From the NCBI RefSeq assembly GCF_001613445.1, contig NZ_BDCJ01000009.1, positions 248,001 through 312,000 of the forward strand: DNA of 64,000 nt, read 5' to 3'. The notes beneath the pieces were generated by a model. The model worked only from the letters and a program-made list of their open reading frames with translations. It had not been told where the DNA came from and made no database searches. Shown piece after piece: positions 8,363-17,846 of the stretch. Position numbers and translations under genes: made by a program. Each line of letters begins with the position of its first letter. Within the stretch, counting starts at the first letter, position 1. This stretch comes from Nocardia grenadensis NBRC 108939 (GTDB taxonomy: Bacteria > Actinomycetota > Actinomycetes > Mycobacteriales > Mycobacteriaceae).

Positions 8363-9732
8363 TCACATGTCGAGAACGGTGTCGGTGTCGGGCCGGGCGC
8401 AGCAGATGAGCAGTTCGCCATCGGGTGGCGGTTCCAGCGGTTCGGGGCTGTAGGTGACAGCGCCGGACAAGAGGGCAGTGGTGCAGGTGTGGCATACGCC
8501 GCTGCGGCAGCTCCAGCGGGCGGGGACGTCGCAGGCGTCGGCGAGTTCGAGCAGGCTGCGCGCGCTCTCGGGGAAGGGCACCGAAATGCTGCTGCGGGCG
8601 AAGGTCACGAGCGGACCGGTGCCGGGCGGTCCCGCGGGCTGGTGGGGAGGTAGGAAGGCCCGGCTTGTGAGACCCGGGTTGATCGAAGGCAGGGACTCGA
8701 ACAGCTCGGTGTGGATATGGGCCGGGTCGAGGCCGGCGACAGTGAGGGCATGCCGTATATCCGCCATGAAGGAGGCCGGGCCGCAGATGTAGGCGGCCCC
8801 GGAGGGCGGAATGGACAGCGAGATCAGCTTGTCCTGTGTGAGGCGCCCGGAGACAGCCTGGACGCAGCCAGCGTCCTCGGTGGTCGTCGCGCTGTAGAAC
8901 ACATGTTCGTGGGTATGCGGTCGGGGATCCGCAGCGTCAGGTACTGGCCCGCGCGGGCAGCCGGGAGCCGGGTTCCGTCGGGGGTGGCCAGGTGGATCGA
9001 GGTAACCGTTGTGCTCTCGGGGACGACCTCGGTCACCCGTAGGGCGCGGAAACCGTTCCAGGCCGGGCCGGTGGCAGCGTCCGTAGTCTCGGCAGCCGTG
9101 AGCAGGTCACGGAAGGAGCCCTGCCACCCCGGGCTCAGCGCGGGGATGTCCAGAGCGAGGCGCAGTTTGGCAGGGTCACGGTCGGGGAGGTAGAGCAGTG
9201 CGTCGGTGTCGGCCACGCTCAGCGCGCCGGGCCCGGCCCTCGTCCGGACGATGCGGTCGCCTGCCCGAATGTATCCCTCACGGATGACTCGCATGTAGAA
9301 GCCGGGACGGTGGTGGCCGACCAGCAGCGCGGGCAGTTCGGGTTCGCCCAGGCGCAGGCCGACGCGATAGCAGGTGACCCGTGGCTGGGTGACTTCGAAC
9401 TCGGCCTCGCCGATGCGATACCGGTCGCCGATGCAGACCTCGTCGTCGGGCGGGCCGTCGACGGTGAGGTTCTCCCCGAACTGTCCGCAGCCGAGGTCTT
9501 CGCGTCCGAAGTGATGCTGCCAATGTCGGATGGACTGGATCTGGTACACCAGCACCGCCCGTTGTTCGCCGCCGTGGCCCTCGGTGTCGCCCTGGCCGTC
9601 GCCGTCGATGTTGAGCCGGCGGGCCATCACAGCGCCGGGCACGGGATACTTCCACGCGCCGGTGTACACGGTCCTGCCCTGCCAGGAGACATTCATCGGC
9701 ATCCCGACGTTCACCGACAGCAATGATGGCAT
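8363..9732 (-). pseudogene. MOSC-domain/ferredoxin-reductase fusion with an internal deletion
   Basis: Residues 1-220 from ATG 9732 form a MOSC domain (FGENLTVDG and the cysteine motif QPRVTCYRVGL). It leads into an FNR-type FAD domain that reads as far as GQYLTLRIPD. The sequence then jumps, with a frame change near 8905, to HEHVFYSATTTEDAG, in the second half of the NAD domain. The 2Fe-2S ferredoxin end follows (CRSGVCHTC, with a last cysteine in LLICCARPD). Intact homologues have about 580 residues; around 120-150 including the RxYS flavin motif are missing. The gene probably no longer makes a working reductase, although a MOSC-only product is possible. Confidence 0.82.
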
Positions 9733-9775
9733 CGGTCTGCTCCTTTTCCTGTGGTTGCGGTCTCGCCGGGCCTGG

Positions 9776-10645
9776 TCAGGGCTGCCGGGCGGCGATCGGT
9801 TCGTCGGGCGTGAGGTTGCGGTCCACGCCGTGCGAGATCACGGTCTGGCCGGGTTCCGGCCGCAGTCGGGTGCCGTCGAGGTGCACCTCGACCTTGTCCG
9901 GTTCGAACGACACCATCCCGGAGATGCGCCGCACTTCGGTCCAGGCGTTCTCGTACGACCATGCTGCGCGGTGGGCGCCGGCGATGTCGTAGTAGTCGGC
10001 CACGCCTTTGTACGGGCAGAAGGTCCGGCCCTCGACCGAGGTCAGCGCAGATTCGTCGATATCGGTCCGCGGTACGTACCAGCGGGGCGCGAACCCGGAC
10101 TCGTACAGGGCCAGCGCGCGGGTGCTCTCGGCCACGACCTGGTCATCGCTGCGGACGACCAGGTGGCGGCTGGTGTGGCGGATGTCGATGCGGTGGTAGC
10201 TGTCAGCGGCATGGCCGACGATCCGCTCATCCTCCTCGTAGAAGGAATCCATCGCCCGCCACGCGAAGGCGACCCGGCCCGAAAGGTCTCCGGCATAATC
10301 GGGTAGGTCGGTGTGCTGCCACGCCGCGCGCTGTGTGCTCCGCGTTCCGGCGCGGACGGTGTACCAGGACGTCGGCCCGAGATCGTGGTGTGTGGTGGTG
10401 TGCTCGCCCGGTTGCAGCGCGTCGGCGGTGGTGTCGTGGAGCGGGAAGTAGGCGACCGGGTAACGGCCGGGCTCGTGCAACAGTACGACATCTTCGCTGT
10501 CGGCGATCCATATGTCGCCGAACCGGACCCGCATGCGTCGACGCAGTGGTTCGGCGAACAGCATCCTGTCCGGCAGCGGGTCGGGCACGAGGAACCGGCC
10601 GACCGCTGCGGGAGCGAGGGGGCCTTGCTGCCAGGAGAGTCCCAT
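9776..10645 (-). CDS. DUF427-domain protein, two domains
   Basis: This 289-residue protein starts at ATG 10645 (MGLSWQQGPL). It has two DUF427-like modules. The first covers roughly residues 45-125 (VRFGDIWIADSEDVVLLHEPGRYPV, then TSWYTVRAG). The second runs from about 155 to 275 (HLVVRSDDQVVAEST, GFAPRWYVPRTD, TFCPYKGVADYYDI and FEPDKVEVHLDG). The CPYKG motif is the family hallmark. Biochemical role is unknown. It lies between the hydrolase and the MOSC-FNR gene on the same strand, probably one operon. Confidence 0.85.
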   Translation of the reverse strand: MGLSWQQGPLAPAAVGRFLVPDPLPDRMLFAEPLRRRMRVRFGDIWIADSEDVVLLHEPGRYPVAYFPLHDTTADALQPGEHTTTHHDLGPTSWYTVRAGTRSTQRAAWQHTDLPDYAGDLSGRVAFAWRAMDSFYEEDERIVGHAADSYHRIDIRHTSRHLVVRSDDQVVAESTRALALYESGFAPRWYVPRTDIDESALTSVEGRTFCPYKGVADYYDIAGAHRAAWSYENAWTEVRRISGMVSFEPDKVEVHLDGTRLRPEPGQTVISHGVDRNLTPDEPIAARQP

Positions 10646-10706
10646 CGTTTCGTTCCTTTCGGCTCGACCCCCGGTATTGCGGGCCGGTGATGTCAGGTGG
10701 GACCGG

Positions 10707-11573
10707 TCACGGCAGTGCCCTTCCGAGGAATCCGCGGAGGCAGCCCGCGGCCGCGTCGAGATGGCTTTCGAGCAGGAAGTGGCCGCCGTCGAGCAGACAG
10801 ATCTCGGCGCCCGGCGAGTCGTCGGCGAAAGCGAGCGCGCCCTCGGGCCGGAAGATCTCGTCATTGCGGCCCCATACGGCCAGCAGCGGCACCCGACTGT
10901 CACTTAGGTAGGCGTGCAGCTTCGGGTACAGCGGGAGGTTGCCGGCGTAGTCGGCGAACAGCCGCAACTGCACCAGGTCGTTGCCGGGCCGGGACAGCAG
11001 GGCGAAATCGTGATACCAGGTGTCGGGGCTGACCAGGCTCTCATCCGGAACGCCGTGTAGATATTGCCACCGGGTGACGTCCAGGGTCAGTGCTTGGCGG
11101 ACCGCCGCCTCGCCCTGCGGGCTCTGGTCCTGCCAGTACGCCCGTATCGGCTTCCAGAACTCCGGTGCGAGCCCCACCTCATAGCCATTACCGCTCTGGC
11201 TGATGATCGCTGTGACCGCGGCGGGGTCCGCCAAGGCGAGTCGCCATCCCACAGGTGCGCCGTAGTCGTGGACGTATAGGGCGAATCGGCTGATCCCGAG
11301 CTGAGCCAGCAGGCCCGCGGTCAGGTCTGCCAGGGCATCGAACGTGTAGTCGAATTCGTCCGTGGGCGGTGCGTCGGACAGGCCGAAGCCCAGGTGGTCC
11401 GGGGCGATGATGTGATACCGGTCGGCCAGCAGTGGGATGAGGTTGCGGAACATGAACGAGCTGGTGGGAAAGCCGTGCAGCAGTACCACGGTGGGCGCAT
11501 CGGACGGCCCGGCGTCACGGTAGAACAGCCGTTGTCCGCGAACGGTCGCATAACGGTGATGAATTGTCGTCAT
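10707..11573 (-). CDS. alpha/beta-fold hydrolase, epoxide hydrolase or dehalogenase type
   Basis: The protein has 288 residues from ATG 11573 (MTTIHHRYATVRG). Motifs in order: oxyanion segment VLLHGFPTSSFMFR, DHLGFGLSD, nucleophile elbow YVHDYGAPVGW with aspartate as nucleophile (as in epoxide hydrolases and haloalkane dehalogenases), an acid in WGRNDEIF and catalytic histidine in DGGHFLLESH. An upstream in-frame start at 11672 would add 33 arginine-rich residues and run towards the divergent gene, so it is rejected. Divergent from the LAL regulator at 11712. Substrate unknown. Confidence 0.87.
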   Translation of the reverse strand: MTTIHHRYATVRGQRLFYRDAGPSDAPTVVLLHGFPTSSFMFRNLIPLLADRYHIIAPDHLGFGLSDAPPTDEFDYTFDALADLTAGLLAQLGISRFALYVHDYGAPVGWRLALADPAAVTAIISQSGNGYEVGLAPEFWKPIRAYWQDQSPQGEAAVRQALTLDVTRWQYLHGVPDESLVSPDTWYHDFALLSRPGNDLVQLRLFADYAGNLPLYPKLHAYLSDSRVPLLAVWGRNDEIFRPEGALAFADDSPGAEICLLDGGHFLLESHLDAAAGCLRGFLGRALP

Positions 11574-11711
11574 CCTCGGCTCCGTTCTCGATCGGTCCCA
11601 CGCCGTTGTGAATGTCTCGGTCCGAGCATGCGGCTCTCGAGGCAGCGGGCGCATCCGCCGATGGCCGGTCATCGGCGCCGGTTCGCCGGCCGGAAAGGAT
11701 AACGTGGCGTT

Positions 11712-14489
11712 GTGGGTGTGTCCGCGGATCTGCCGGAATGGCGACGTGCGGCGGAGCTGACGGGCCGCCGTGGCGAATGCGGGGTGCTAGACCGGCTGAT
11801 CGGGGCCGTCCGAGCCGGCGAAAGCCGCGCGTTGCTGGTCCATGGCGAACCAGGAGTGGGCAAGACGGCCCTGCTGGAGTATGTGGCCGTGCAGGCGCTG
11901 GGCTGTCGTGTCGTGCGCGCCGCGGGAGTCGAATCGGAGATCGAGCTCGCGTTCGCGGGGTTGCATCAGCTGTGCGCACCCCACCTCGACCGGCTCCAGC
12001 ATCTCCCGGTGCCGCAGCGTGACGCGCTGAGGACCGCGTTCGGAATGAGTACCGGGCCGGCACCGGACCGGTTCCTGGTCGGCTTGGCGGTGCTCGGGTT
12101 GCTGTCCGAGATTGCGGAACGGCGACCGCTGATATGTCTGATCGATGATCTGCAGTGGCTCGACCGCGCCTCGGCGCAGGTCCTTGCATTCGTCGCGCGC
12201 CGTCTGGGCACAGAATCGATCGGCCTGGTCTTCGCGACCCGCAGCGTGAGCCGCGACCTGGTGGGAGTGCCGGAGTTGCCGGTCGGGGGGCTGGGCGATG
12301 CGGACGCTCGGGCACTGCTCGATGCGGTGTTGACCGGGCCGATCGATGTGCGTGTACGGGACCAGATCGTCTTCGAGACACGGGGCAACCCGCTGGCTTT
12401 ACTGGAGCTGCCACGGGGGTTGACCCCGTCGGAGCTGGCCGGCGGATTCGGGTTTCCCAGCCTGGTCGCACTCTCGGGCAGCATCGAAGAGAAGTTCGTT
12501 CGGCAAATCGGGACCCTTCCCGAACAGACCCGGCTGCTGCTGCAGATCGCGGCGGCCGACCCGTCCGGCGACCCCGCCCTGGTGTGGCGAGCAGCCGCCC
12601 GGTATGGGCTCGGCGCCGATGCGATGGCATCCGCGGACGACGCCGGCCTGGCCGAGTTCGGCACCCGGGTGCGGTTCCGACATCCGCTGGCACGCTCGGC
12701 GGCCTACCGATCGGCGTCGGCTCACGACAGACAGCGGGTCCATCGGGCCCTGGCCGAAGCCACCGATCAGCAACTCGATCCCGACCGGCGTGCCTGGCAC
12801 CGGGCCCAAGCAGCCCCCGGCCCCGATGAGTACATCGCCGTCGAGCTCGAGCACTCCGCAGGGCGAGCCCGAGCACGCGGCGGCCTGGCCGCGGCAGCCG
12901 CATTCCTGGAACGAGCGGCCACGCTGACGCTCGACCCGGAGAAACGGGCCGGACGGGCGCTGGCGGCCGCGCAGGCCACAACTCAGGCGGGCGCCCTCGA
13001 CGCGGCCCGGGACCTGTTGACAATGGCCGAATCCGGAAAGCTCAACACCTTGCAGCAGGCGAACGTCGACGTCGTGCGCGCCCAGCTCGCCTTTATCACC
13101 AGCCGGGGCGGTGATGCCCCCTCACTGCTGCTGAAGGCCGCCACGCGGCTCGAACCCATCGACGCGGATCTTTCTCGCGCAACCTACCTGGACGCCCTGG
13201 TTGCCGCGATATTCGCAGGCTCCCTGGCCGCCCCGGGCGGCACAGTCCTCGACGTGGCAGCCGCGGCAGGCGCGGCACCCCGGCCGTCACACGCGCCCCG
13301 CTCTGCCGACCTCCTTCTCGACGGCACGGCAGCAGGCCTGAACACGGGATACGCGGCAGGAGTCCCGGTCCTGCGCCGGGCCCTGGCCCGGTTCGGTGCG
13401 GACATGTCTGCCGAAGAGGAGCTGCGCCGGCTGTATCCGGCGTGCATCACGGCCATGCGACTCTGGGACGACGATCGCTGGGACGCGCTCTCGGCCCGGT
13501 ACGTGCGGCTCGCACGCGAGGTCGGCGCGCTCAGCGAGCTTCCACTCGCCCTCACCGCACGCGCCTACCTGCTGTTGTTCACCGGCGCCCTGACCGCTGC
13601 CGCGTCCCTGGTCGACGAACTGGAGGCAGTCACCGAAGCGACGGGGAGCGGCCTGGCGTCCTACGGTGCCATGGGTTTGGCCGCGCTGCGCGGCGACGAG
13701 ACCGGGGCATCCGAGCTGATCGATGCCACCATGAGAGACGTGACCAGGCGAGGAGAGGGAATCGGGATCACCTTCGCCGGATGGGCGAACGCCGCGCTCA
13801 ACAATGGCCTCGGCCGCTACGACAAGGCTGTGGCCGCGGCCCGGCACGCAACCGCTGATGACACGGATCTCGCTTCACTGTGCTGGTCTCTGGTAGAGCT
13901 GATCGAGGCCGCGGCACGCTGCGGCATGACCGATACCGCGAGCCGGGCGTGTGGCCGGCTCAGTGAAATGGCCGATGCCAGCGGCACCGCCTGGGCGCTG
14001 GGTGCACAGACTCGGTCGCGGGCACTGCTGAGCGAGGGCGAAACAGCCGAGCGCCTCTACCGCGAGGCAATCGCCCACTTCGGCAAGACCCGGCTCCGCG
14101 TCGATCTCGCTCGCGCCCATCTCGTGTACGGAGAATGGCTGCGCCGAGAACGTCGTCGCGGCGACGCACGCGAGCAACTGCGCACAGCCCACGGCATGCT
14201 CGAGGCGATGGGTATCGCCGCGTTCGCCGAGCGCGCTCACCGCGAACTGCGAGTCGCCGGTGGCACCGCCCGTAGGTCCTCGCTTCCGGTCGAGCACGCG
14301 GAGTTGACCGCCCAGGAGGCCCAGATCGCCCGGATGGCCCGCGATGGATTATCGAATCCGGAGATCGGTACCCGCCTGTTCATCAGTGCTCGCACCGTCC
14401 AGTACCACCTGCGCAAGGTCTTCACCAAGCTCGATATCACCTCGCGCAGCCAACTCGACCGCGTTCTGCCCAACACGACAACCAGCTGA
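11712..14489 (+). CDS. large LuxR-family ATP-binding (LAL) transcriptional regulator
   Basis: This 925-residue STAND-type regulator has an N-terminal P-loop (GEPGVGKT, about 45-52), a Walker B segment CLIDDLQWLD, a long helical TPR-like middle, and a C-terminal LuxR helix-turn-helix (LTAQEAQIARMARDGLSNPE, then SARTVQYHLRKVFTKLDI). Such proteins activate catabolic or secondary-metabolite genes in response to an unknown ligand plus ATP. It is divergent, 138 bases apart, from the hydrolase-DUF427-MOSC-FNR group, its likely target. GTG 11712 is taken as start; GTG 11718 is an alternative. Confidence 0.92.
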   Translation: MGVSADLPEWRRAAELTGRRGECGVLDRLIGAVRAGESRALLVHGEPGVGKTALLEYVAVQALGCRVVRAAGVESEIELAFAGLHQLCAPHLDRLQHLPVPQRDALRTAFGMSTGPAPDRFLVGLAVLGLLSEIAERRPLICLIDDLQWLDRASAQVLAFVARRLGTESIGLVFATRSVSRDLVGVPELPVGGLGDADARALLDAVLTGPIDVRVRDQIVFETRGNPLALLELPRGLTPSELAGGFGFPSLVALSGSIEEKFVRQIGTLPEQTRLLLQIAAADPSGDPALVWRAAARYGLGADAMASADDAGLAEFGTRVRFRHPLARSAAYRSASAHDRQRVHRALAEATDQQLDPDRRAWHRAQAAPGPDEYIAVELEHSAGRARARGGLAAAAAFLERAATLTLDPEKRAGRALAAAQATTQAGALDAARDLLTMAESGKLNTLQQANVDVVRAQLAFITSRGGDAPSLLLKAATRLEPIDADLSRATYLDALVAAIFAGSLAAPGGTVLDVAAAAGAAPRPSHAPRSADLLLDGTAAGLNTGYAAGVPVLRRALARFGADMSAEEELRRLYPACITAMRLWDDDRWDALSARYVRLAREVGALSELPLALTARAYLLLFTGALTAAASLVDELEAVTEATGSGLASYGAMGLAALRGDETGASELIDATMRDVTRRGEGIGITFAGWANAALNNGLGRYDKAVAAARHATADDTDLASLCWSLVELIEAAARCGMTDTASRACGRLSEMADASGTAWALGAQTRSRALLSEGETAERLYREAIAHFGKTRLRVDLARAHLVYGEWLRRERRRGDAREQLRTAHGMLEAMGIAAFAERAHRELRVAGGTARRSSLPVEHAELTAQEAQIARMARDGLSNPEIGTRLFISARTVQYHLRKVFTKLDITSRSQLDRVLPNTTTS

Positions 14490-14587
14490 CAAGGGCATCA
14501 GGCCCCGTGACGCGCGTCCGAGTCATACGCCGAACCGGACGAACTGTGCCTTCGAGTTGGAACCGATCGGGGAGACCGATCCGGCAG

Positions 14588-14836
14588 ATGGACCGTGACG
14601 AAGTCCTTTCCAGCTTGTCGAACGGGAGGTTCGTTGTGGTCAAAGGAATGGTGAAGTGGTATGACGAGGCGCGCGAGTTCGGATTCATCGATGCCCTCGA
14701 CGGCGGACCTGATTACCTAGTGGAAGCGGAGGACCTCATAGGGTGCGGGGGCCGGCTGTCGGCCGGCCGAATCGTCGAGTTCGATGTCACCGTAGTACCG
14801 AAAGGGCCCCGGGCACTACGGGTCCGGGCTGTCTGA
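14588..14836 (+). CDS. small cold-shock-domain-like protein
   Basis: This 82-residue protein is taken from ATG 14588 (MDRDEVLSSL). Its second half resembles a cold-shock domain: VKGMVKWYDEAREFGFI matches the start of strands 1-2, and the end reads VEFDVTVVPKGPRALRV as in CSD strands 4-5. The RNP motifs are altered: KGYGFI is EFGFI and the VFVH strand is DYLVEAEDL. The usual aromatic RNA-binding surface is therefore only partly kept. It may be a diverged nucleic-acid-binding protein. It follows the LAL regulator by about 100 bases on the same strand. Confidence 0.6.
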   Translation: MDRDEVLSSLSNGRFVVVKGMVKWYDEAREFGFIDALDGGPDYLVEAEDLIGCGGRLSAGRIVEFDVTVVPKGPRALRVRAV

Positions 14837-14989
14837 GTGCTATCGAAGTTATCGACCGGTGGCGGTACAGGGGTCCGTGGCCGTTCCGCCCTCCGTCCAC
14901 GCGGGGCGATCAAGTCGACGACGACGAACGGCGCTCGGCTCCTGCCGGGATTGGGGGGATGGAGGCCAGTTGGACGCCGGCCTTCGCCC

Positions 14990-15625
14990 CCCCTCAGATC
15001 GCCGGAGAGTTCGCGCGTCAATCCGAGAAAGATCAAAGCAGAACCGTAAAGGAAACCCTGCCGATTCGAACCCAGCTCTTCAACAGCGCGCTGGATCTCG
15101 TCAGCAGCAGGCATTCGTCGTGATGGCGGGAGGTAGGGAAAATGCTCGCTGGGTTGCCCATGGACCGCTGCAGTTGTTCCGCGGCTCCCATCAATACTGC
15201 TGCGCGCTCGGCTTCGCCCTGGTCGCATGTACCCAGCACAGCACTTCGAGAACCAATGCGGCAACGAACGGACTGGACATCTGTCGGTTCACCCGCAGGC
15301 CATTCTCGAGTAGTTCCATCGCCCATACCAGGCTGCCCTGCTGCCAAGGGCGAGGCTTATGCCCCACAACGCAGCAGACCGGAAAGTACTTCGCCACAGG
15401 CCTCGGTGACGGAAAGCAGCTTCTGATTACACTCGATGCAGGTATGGATAAATGGGTCCCGTTTGTGTGAAGGTCCGGCGGGCAACGTAACCCCAAAGCT
15501 CGCACCGCAGGGCGTGCGTCGTGGAGGTGAAGCCGTCGACAGGGCTGCCGCTCTTTTCCACGGCCACAATAGATTCCGTGAGGGCGACCGCACCAGTGAG
15601 TAGCGGGTAGGGCCCGCTCAACCAT
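14990..15625 (-). pseudogene. decayed C-terminal part of a LuxR/AfsR-type ATPase regulator
   Basis: Minus-strand pieces in three frames fit the TPR-like C-terminal region of large ATPase regulators: WAMELLENGLRVNRQM then SPFVAALVLEVLCWVHATR in one frame, ERAAVLMGAAEQLQRSMGNP and SRHHDECLLL in the next, and ADEIQRAVEELGS, YGSALIF and LGLTRELSGDL in a third. Frame changes fall near 15230 and 15090. The N-terminal ATPase and any HTH are absent. It is a different protein from the intact LAL regulator upstream. Confidence 0.55.
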
Positions 15626-15836
15626 TCCTCACCGAGTAGCGGCTAATCGGCAGGCCAACCTTTGATGTCGGCGGCGGCATCGACCCGTTCCCGCGAGCTG
15701 TGCGACGTCCGCTCAGGTGTTCCCGGCCAGTACCGATGGAGCGCGGCCTCGGCGGCGTCGAAACACTCGGGAAAGGGTGTCGAGGAGGTCGTGGAGCTGC
15801 CGCAAGGCCGGTGCGGTGGGGCCCGGGGCTACGAGG

Positions 15837-16748
15837 TCACCGGGCGGCGGTGGAGCGGTCGGGCAGGGTCAATCCACCGCGCCGGCCGGACCGCTCCACC
15901 GCACTCGCCTGCCGCAGTAGGGCCATGGCCGCCTCCGACGGTGACCCGGAGGGCGTCGTGCACACCACGACGGACTGCCCCGGCGAACGCGCGAGGACGA
16001 GGGTCTGCTGGGTGACCGTCACCGTGCCGACGACAGGATGGCGCAGCTCGTAGGTGGCGGCGTCGCACGGCGTCACCCGGTGATCACCCCACAACGCCAC
16101 GAACTCCGGGCTCTTCATCGTCAGCTCGCCGATCAGCTCGGCGAGCAGCCGGTCCTCCGGATGACGGCCGACGGCGATCCGCAGACTGCCCACGACCGCG
16201 CGCACCTTGCGCCGCCAGTCCCCGTACAGCTCTCGGCAGTGCGGGTCCAGGAACAGCATCCGGCTCATGTTCGGCCGGCGCGCGGGATCCTCCGGGCTCA
16301 GTGGGTCGACGTGGCCGGCGAGCAGGGCGTGGCCGAGCGGGTTCCACGCCAGCACATCCGTGCGCCGACCCAGGACGAGCGCCGGGACGCCGTCGAAGGA
16401 GCGCAGCAGGTCCCGCGTCTCGTCGGCGAGCTTCTCGGGGCGGGGCCTTCGCGCCTGCGGTACCCGGCGGGAGGCCCCGGCGAGGCGTTCCAGGTGGTCC
16501 CGCTCATGGTCGTCGAGCAGCAGGGCGCCGGCGATCGCCGCGAGCACCTCCGCCGACGCGCCACGGGACAGACCCTGTTCGAGCCGGGTGTAGTAGGACA
16601 CGCTGACCCCTGCCAGCTGCGCCAGCTCCTCCCGGCGCAGCCCCGCCACCCGTCGGCGTGGCCCGAGATCGTGCAGCCCCACGTCTTCCGGGCGCAGCCT
16701 GGCCCGCCGTGCCTGCAGGAAATCGCCGAGCGGGCTTGGTCCGTCCAT
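15837..16748 (-). CDS. XRE-family regulator with MmyB-like ligand domain
   Basis: This protein of about 303 residues starts at ATG 16748 (MDGPSPLGDFLQARR). The HTH spans GLRREELAQLAGVSVSYYTR then LEQGLSRGASAEVL, the signature of MmyB-type XRE regulators. The following domain (DTRDLLRSFDGVPALVLGRR, LAWNPLGHALL, LFLDPHCRELY) is the PAS-like MmyB ligand-binding domain. It is divergent from the metallo-hydrolase gene, 138 bases apart, and such pairs usually form a regulator-target unit. Coding here and in the two genes to the right is especially GC-rich, perhaps from a different donor. Confidence 0.9.
   Translation of the reverse strand: MDGPSPLGDFLQARRARLRPEDVGLHDLGPRRRVAGLRREELAQLAGVSVSYYTRLEQGLSRGASAEVLAAIAGALLLDDHERDHLERLAGASRRVPQARRPRPEKLADETRDLLRSFDGVPALVLGRRTDVLAWNPLGHALLAGHVDPLSPEDPARRPNMSRMLFLDPHCRELYGDWRRKVRAVVGSLRIAVGRHPEDRLLAELIGELTMKSPEFVALWGDHRVTPCDAATYELRHPVVGTVTVTQQTLVLARSPGQSVVVCTTPSGSPSEAAMALLRQASAVERSGRRGGLTLPDRSTAAR
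15847..15902. terminator. perfect 14-base inverted repeat at the 3' end of the XRE gene
   Basis: GCGGTGGAGCGGTC at 15847-15860 is repeated in reverse complement at 15889-15902 with a 28-base loop. It lies inside the last codons of the XRE gene (stop at 15837). Without a T-run it would be a GC-hairpin terminator or mRNA-end structure. Role inferred. Confidence 0.4.
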
Positions 16749-16886
16749 CACTCCACTATCCACGCCTACGGCTCCGCCCAGCCACACCCTGCCGGGGGTA
16801 GGACAAGGCGGGGCTGGCTGCCGCGCACGGACACGATCAGGCTCGACCTGGCCAGGGCAGCCGCCCCCGATTCACGAGGAGTGATC

Positions 16887-17792
16887 ATGGATCAGATCGA
16901 GCTGGGTGACGTGACCGTCACCCGAGTCAAGGAGTACTACGGCTCCGTCGAGATGGGCCCCGCGGACTTCTTCCCCGACAGCCCCGACGGCGCCTGGGAC
17001 GAGCACCGGAGCTGGCTCGCGCCGGACTTCCTGGACACCGGCAGCGGCGAATGCCTCTCGGCCATCCAGACCTGGCTGCTGCGCAGCGAAGGCCGCACCA
17101 TCCTCGTCGACACCGGGGTCGGCAACCACAAGGACCGACCTTACGCGCCCGTCTGGAACCGGCTGGACACGAACTTCCTGGACAACCTCGCCGCCGCCGG
17201 TGTCCGGCCCGAAGATGTCGACGTCGTCATCAACACCCACCTGCACATCGACCACGTGGGCTGGAACACCTACCTCGACGGCCGGACCTGGGTGCCGACC
17301 TTCCCGAACGCGACGTACCTGATCACGCGGCAGGACTTCGACTTCTGGAACCCGGCCAACAACCACGAACCGCTGCTGGGGCGCGGCAACCAGAACGTCT
17401 TCGAGGACAGCGTCGCTCCGGTGCACGAGGCCGGGCTGATCCATCTGTGGGACGGCTCGTACCGGATCGACCGGAACCTCCGGCTGGATCTCGCGCCCGG
17501 CCACACCCCCGGGTCGTCCGTGCTGACCTTGGAATCGGGCAGCGACCGCGCGCTGTTCGTCGGCGATCTGGTGCACACCCCGTTACAGCTGGTGGAGCCG
17601 GAGACCAACTCCTGCTTCTGCGAAGACCCGGCCGGAGCCCGGGTGACCCGCCACAAGCTCCTCGGCCGCGCGGCCGAGGACAACGCGCTGGTCTTTCCCG
17701 CGCACCTCGGCGGCCAGGGCGGCGCCGAGGTCGAGCGCGACGGGTCGAAGTTCGCCATCAAGGAGTGGGCGGGCTTCTCCCGCATCGCCTGA
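16887..17792 (+). CDS. metallo-beta-lactamase-fold hydrolase
   Basis: This 301-residue protein starts at ATG 16887 after a GAGGAG site. The zinc motif HLHIDH (H118, H120, D122, H123) is intact, followed by metal-ligand positions in LAPGHTPGSSV (histidine), FVGDLVH (aspartate) and FPAHLGG. The overall pattern (CLSAIQTWLLRSEG, TILVDTGVGNHK) fits the quorum-quenching lactonase/alkylsulfatase-like MBL group. No signal peptide. It is divergent from the XRE regulator and followed after 54 bases by a carboxylesterase, suggesting a two-hydrolase operon under XRE control. Substrate unknown. An ORF extension upstream to 16038 runs antisense through the regulator and is not real. Confidence 0.9.
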   Translation: MDQIELGDVTVTRVKEYYGSVEMGPADFFPDSPDGAWDEHRSWLAPDFLDTGSGECLSAIQTWLLRSEGRTILVDTGVGNHKDRPYAPVWNRLDTNFLDNLAAAGVRPEDVDVVINTHLHIDHVGWNTYLDGRTWVPTFPNATYLITRQDFDFWNPANNHEPLLGRGNQNVFEDSVAPVHEAGLIHLWDGSYRIDRNLRLDLAPGHTPGSSVLTLESGSDRALFVGDLVHTPLQLVEPETNSCFCEDPAGARVTRHKLLGRAAEDNALVFPAHLGGQGGAEVERDGSKFAIKEWAGFSRIA

Positions 17793-17846
17793 GCCCGGTG
17801 GGGCCGGCCCCTGCCCCGCAGTAACCCGAGAGAGGAAGCATTTCCC

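Noticed and set aside
11515..13023. 502-codon minus-strand frame opposite the LAL regulator
   Set aside because: Arginine/proline-rich shadow with no domain; the plus-strand regulator has full motifs.
16038..17792. 584-codon frame extending the metallo-hydrolase upstream
   Set aside because: The family N-terminus is at ATG 16887 with a ribosome site; the upstream part is antisense to the XRE gene.
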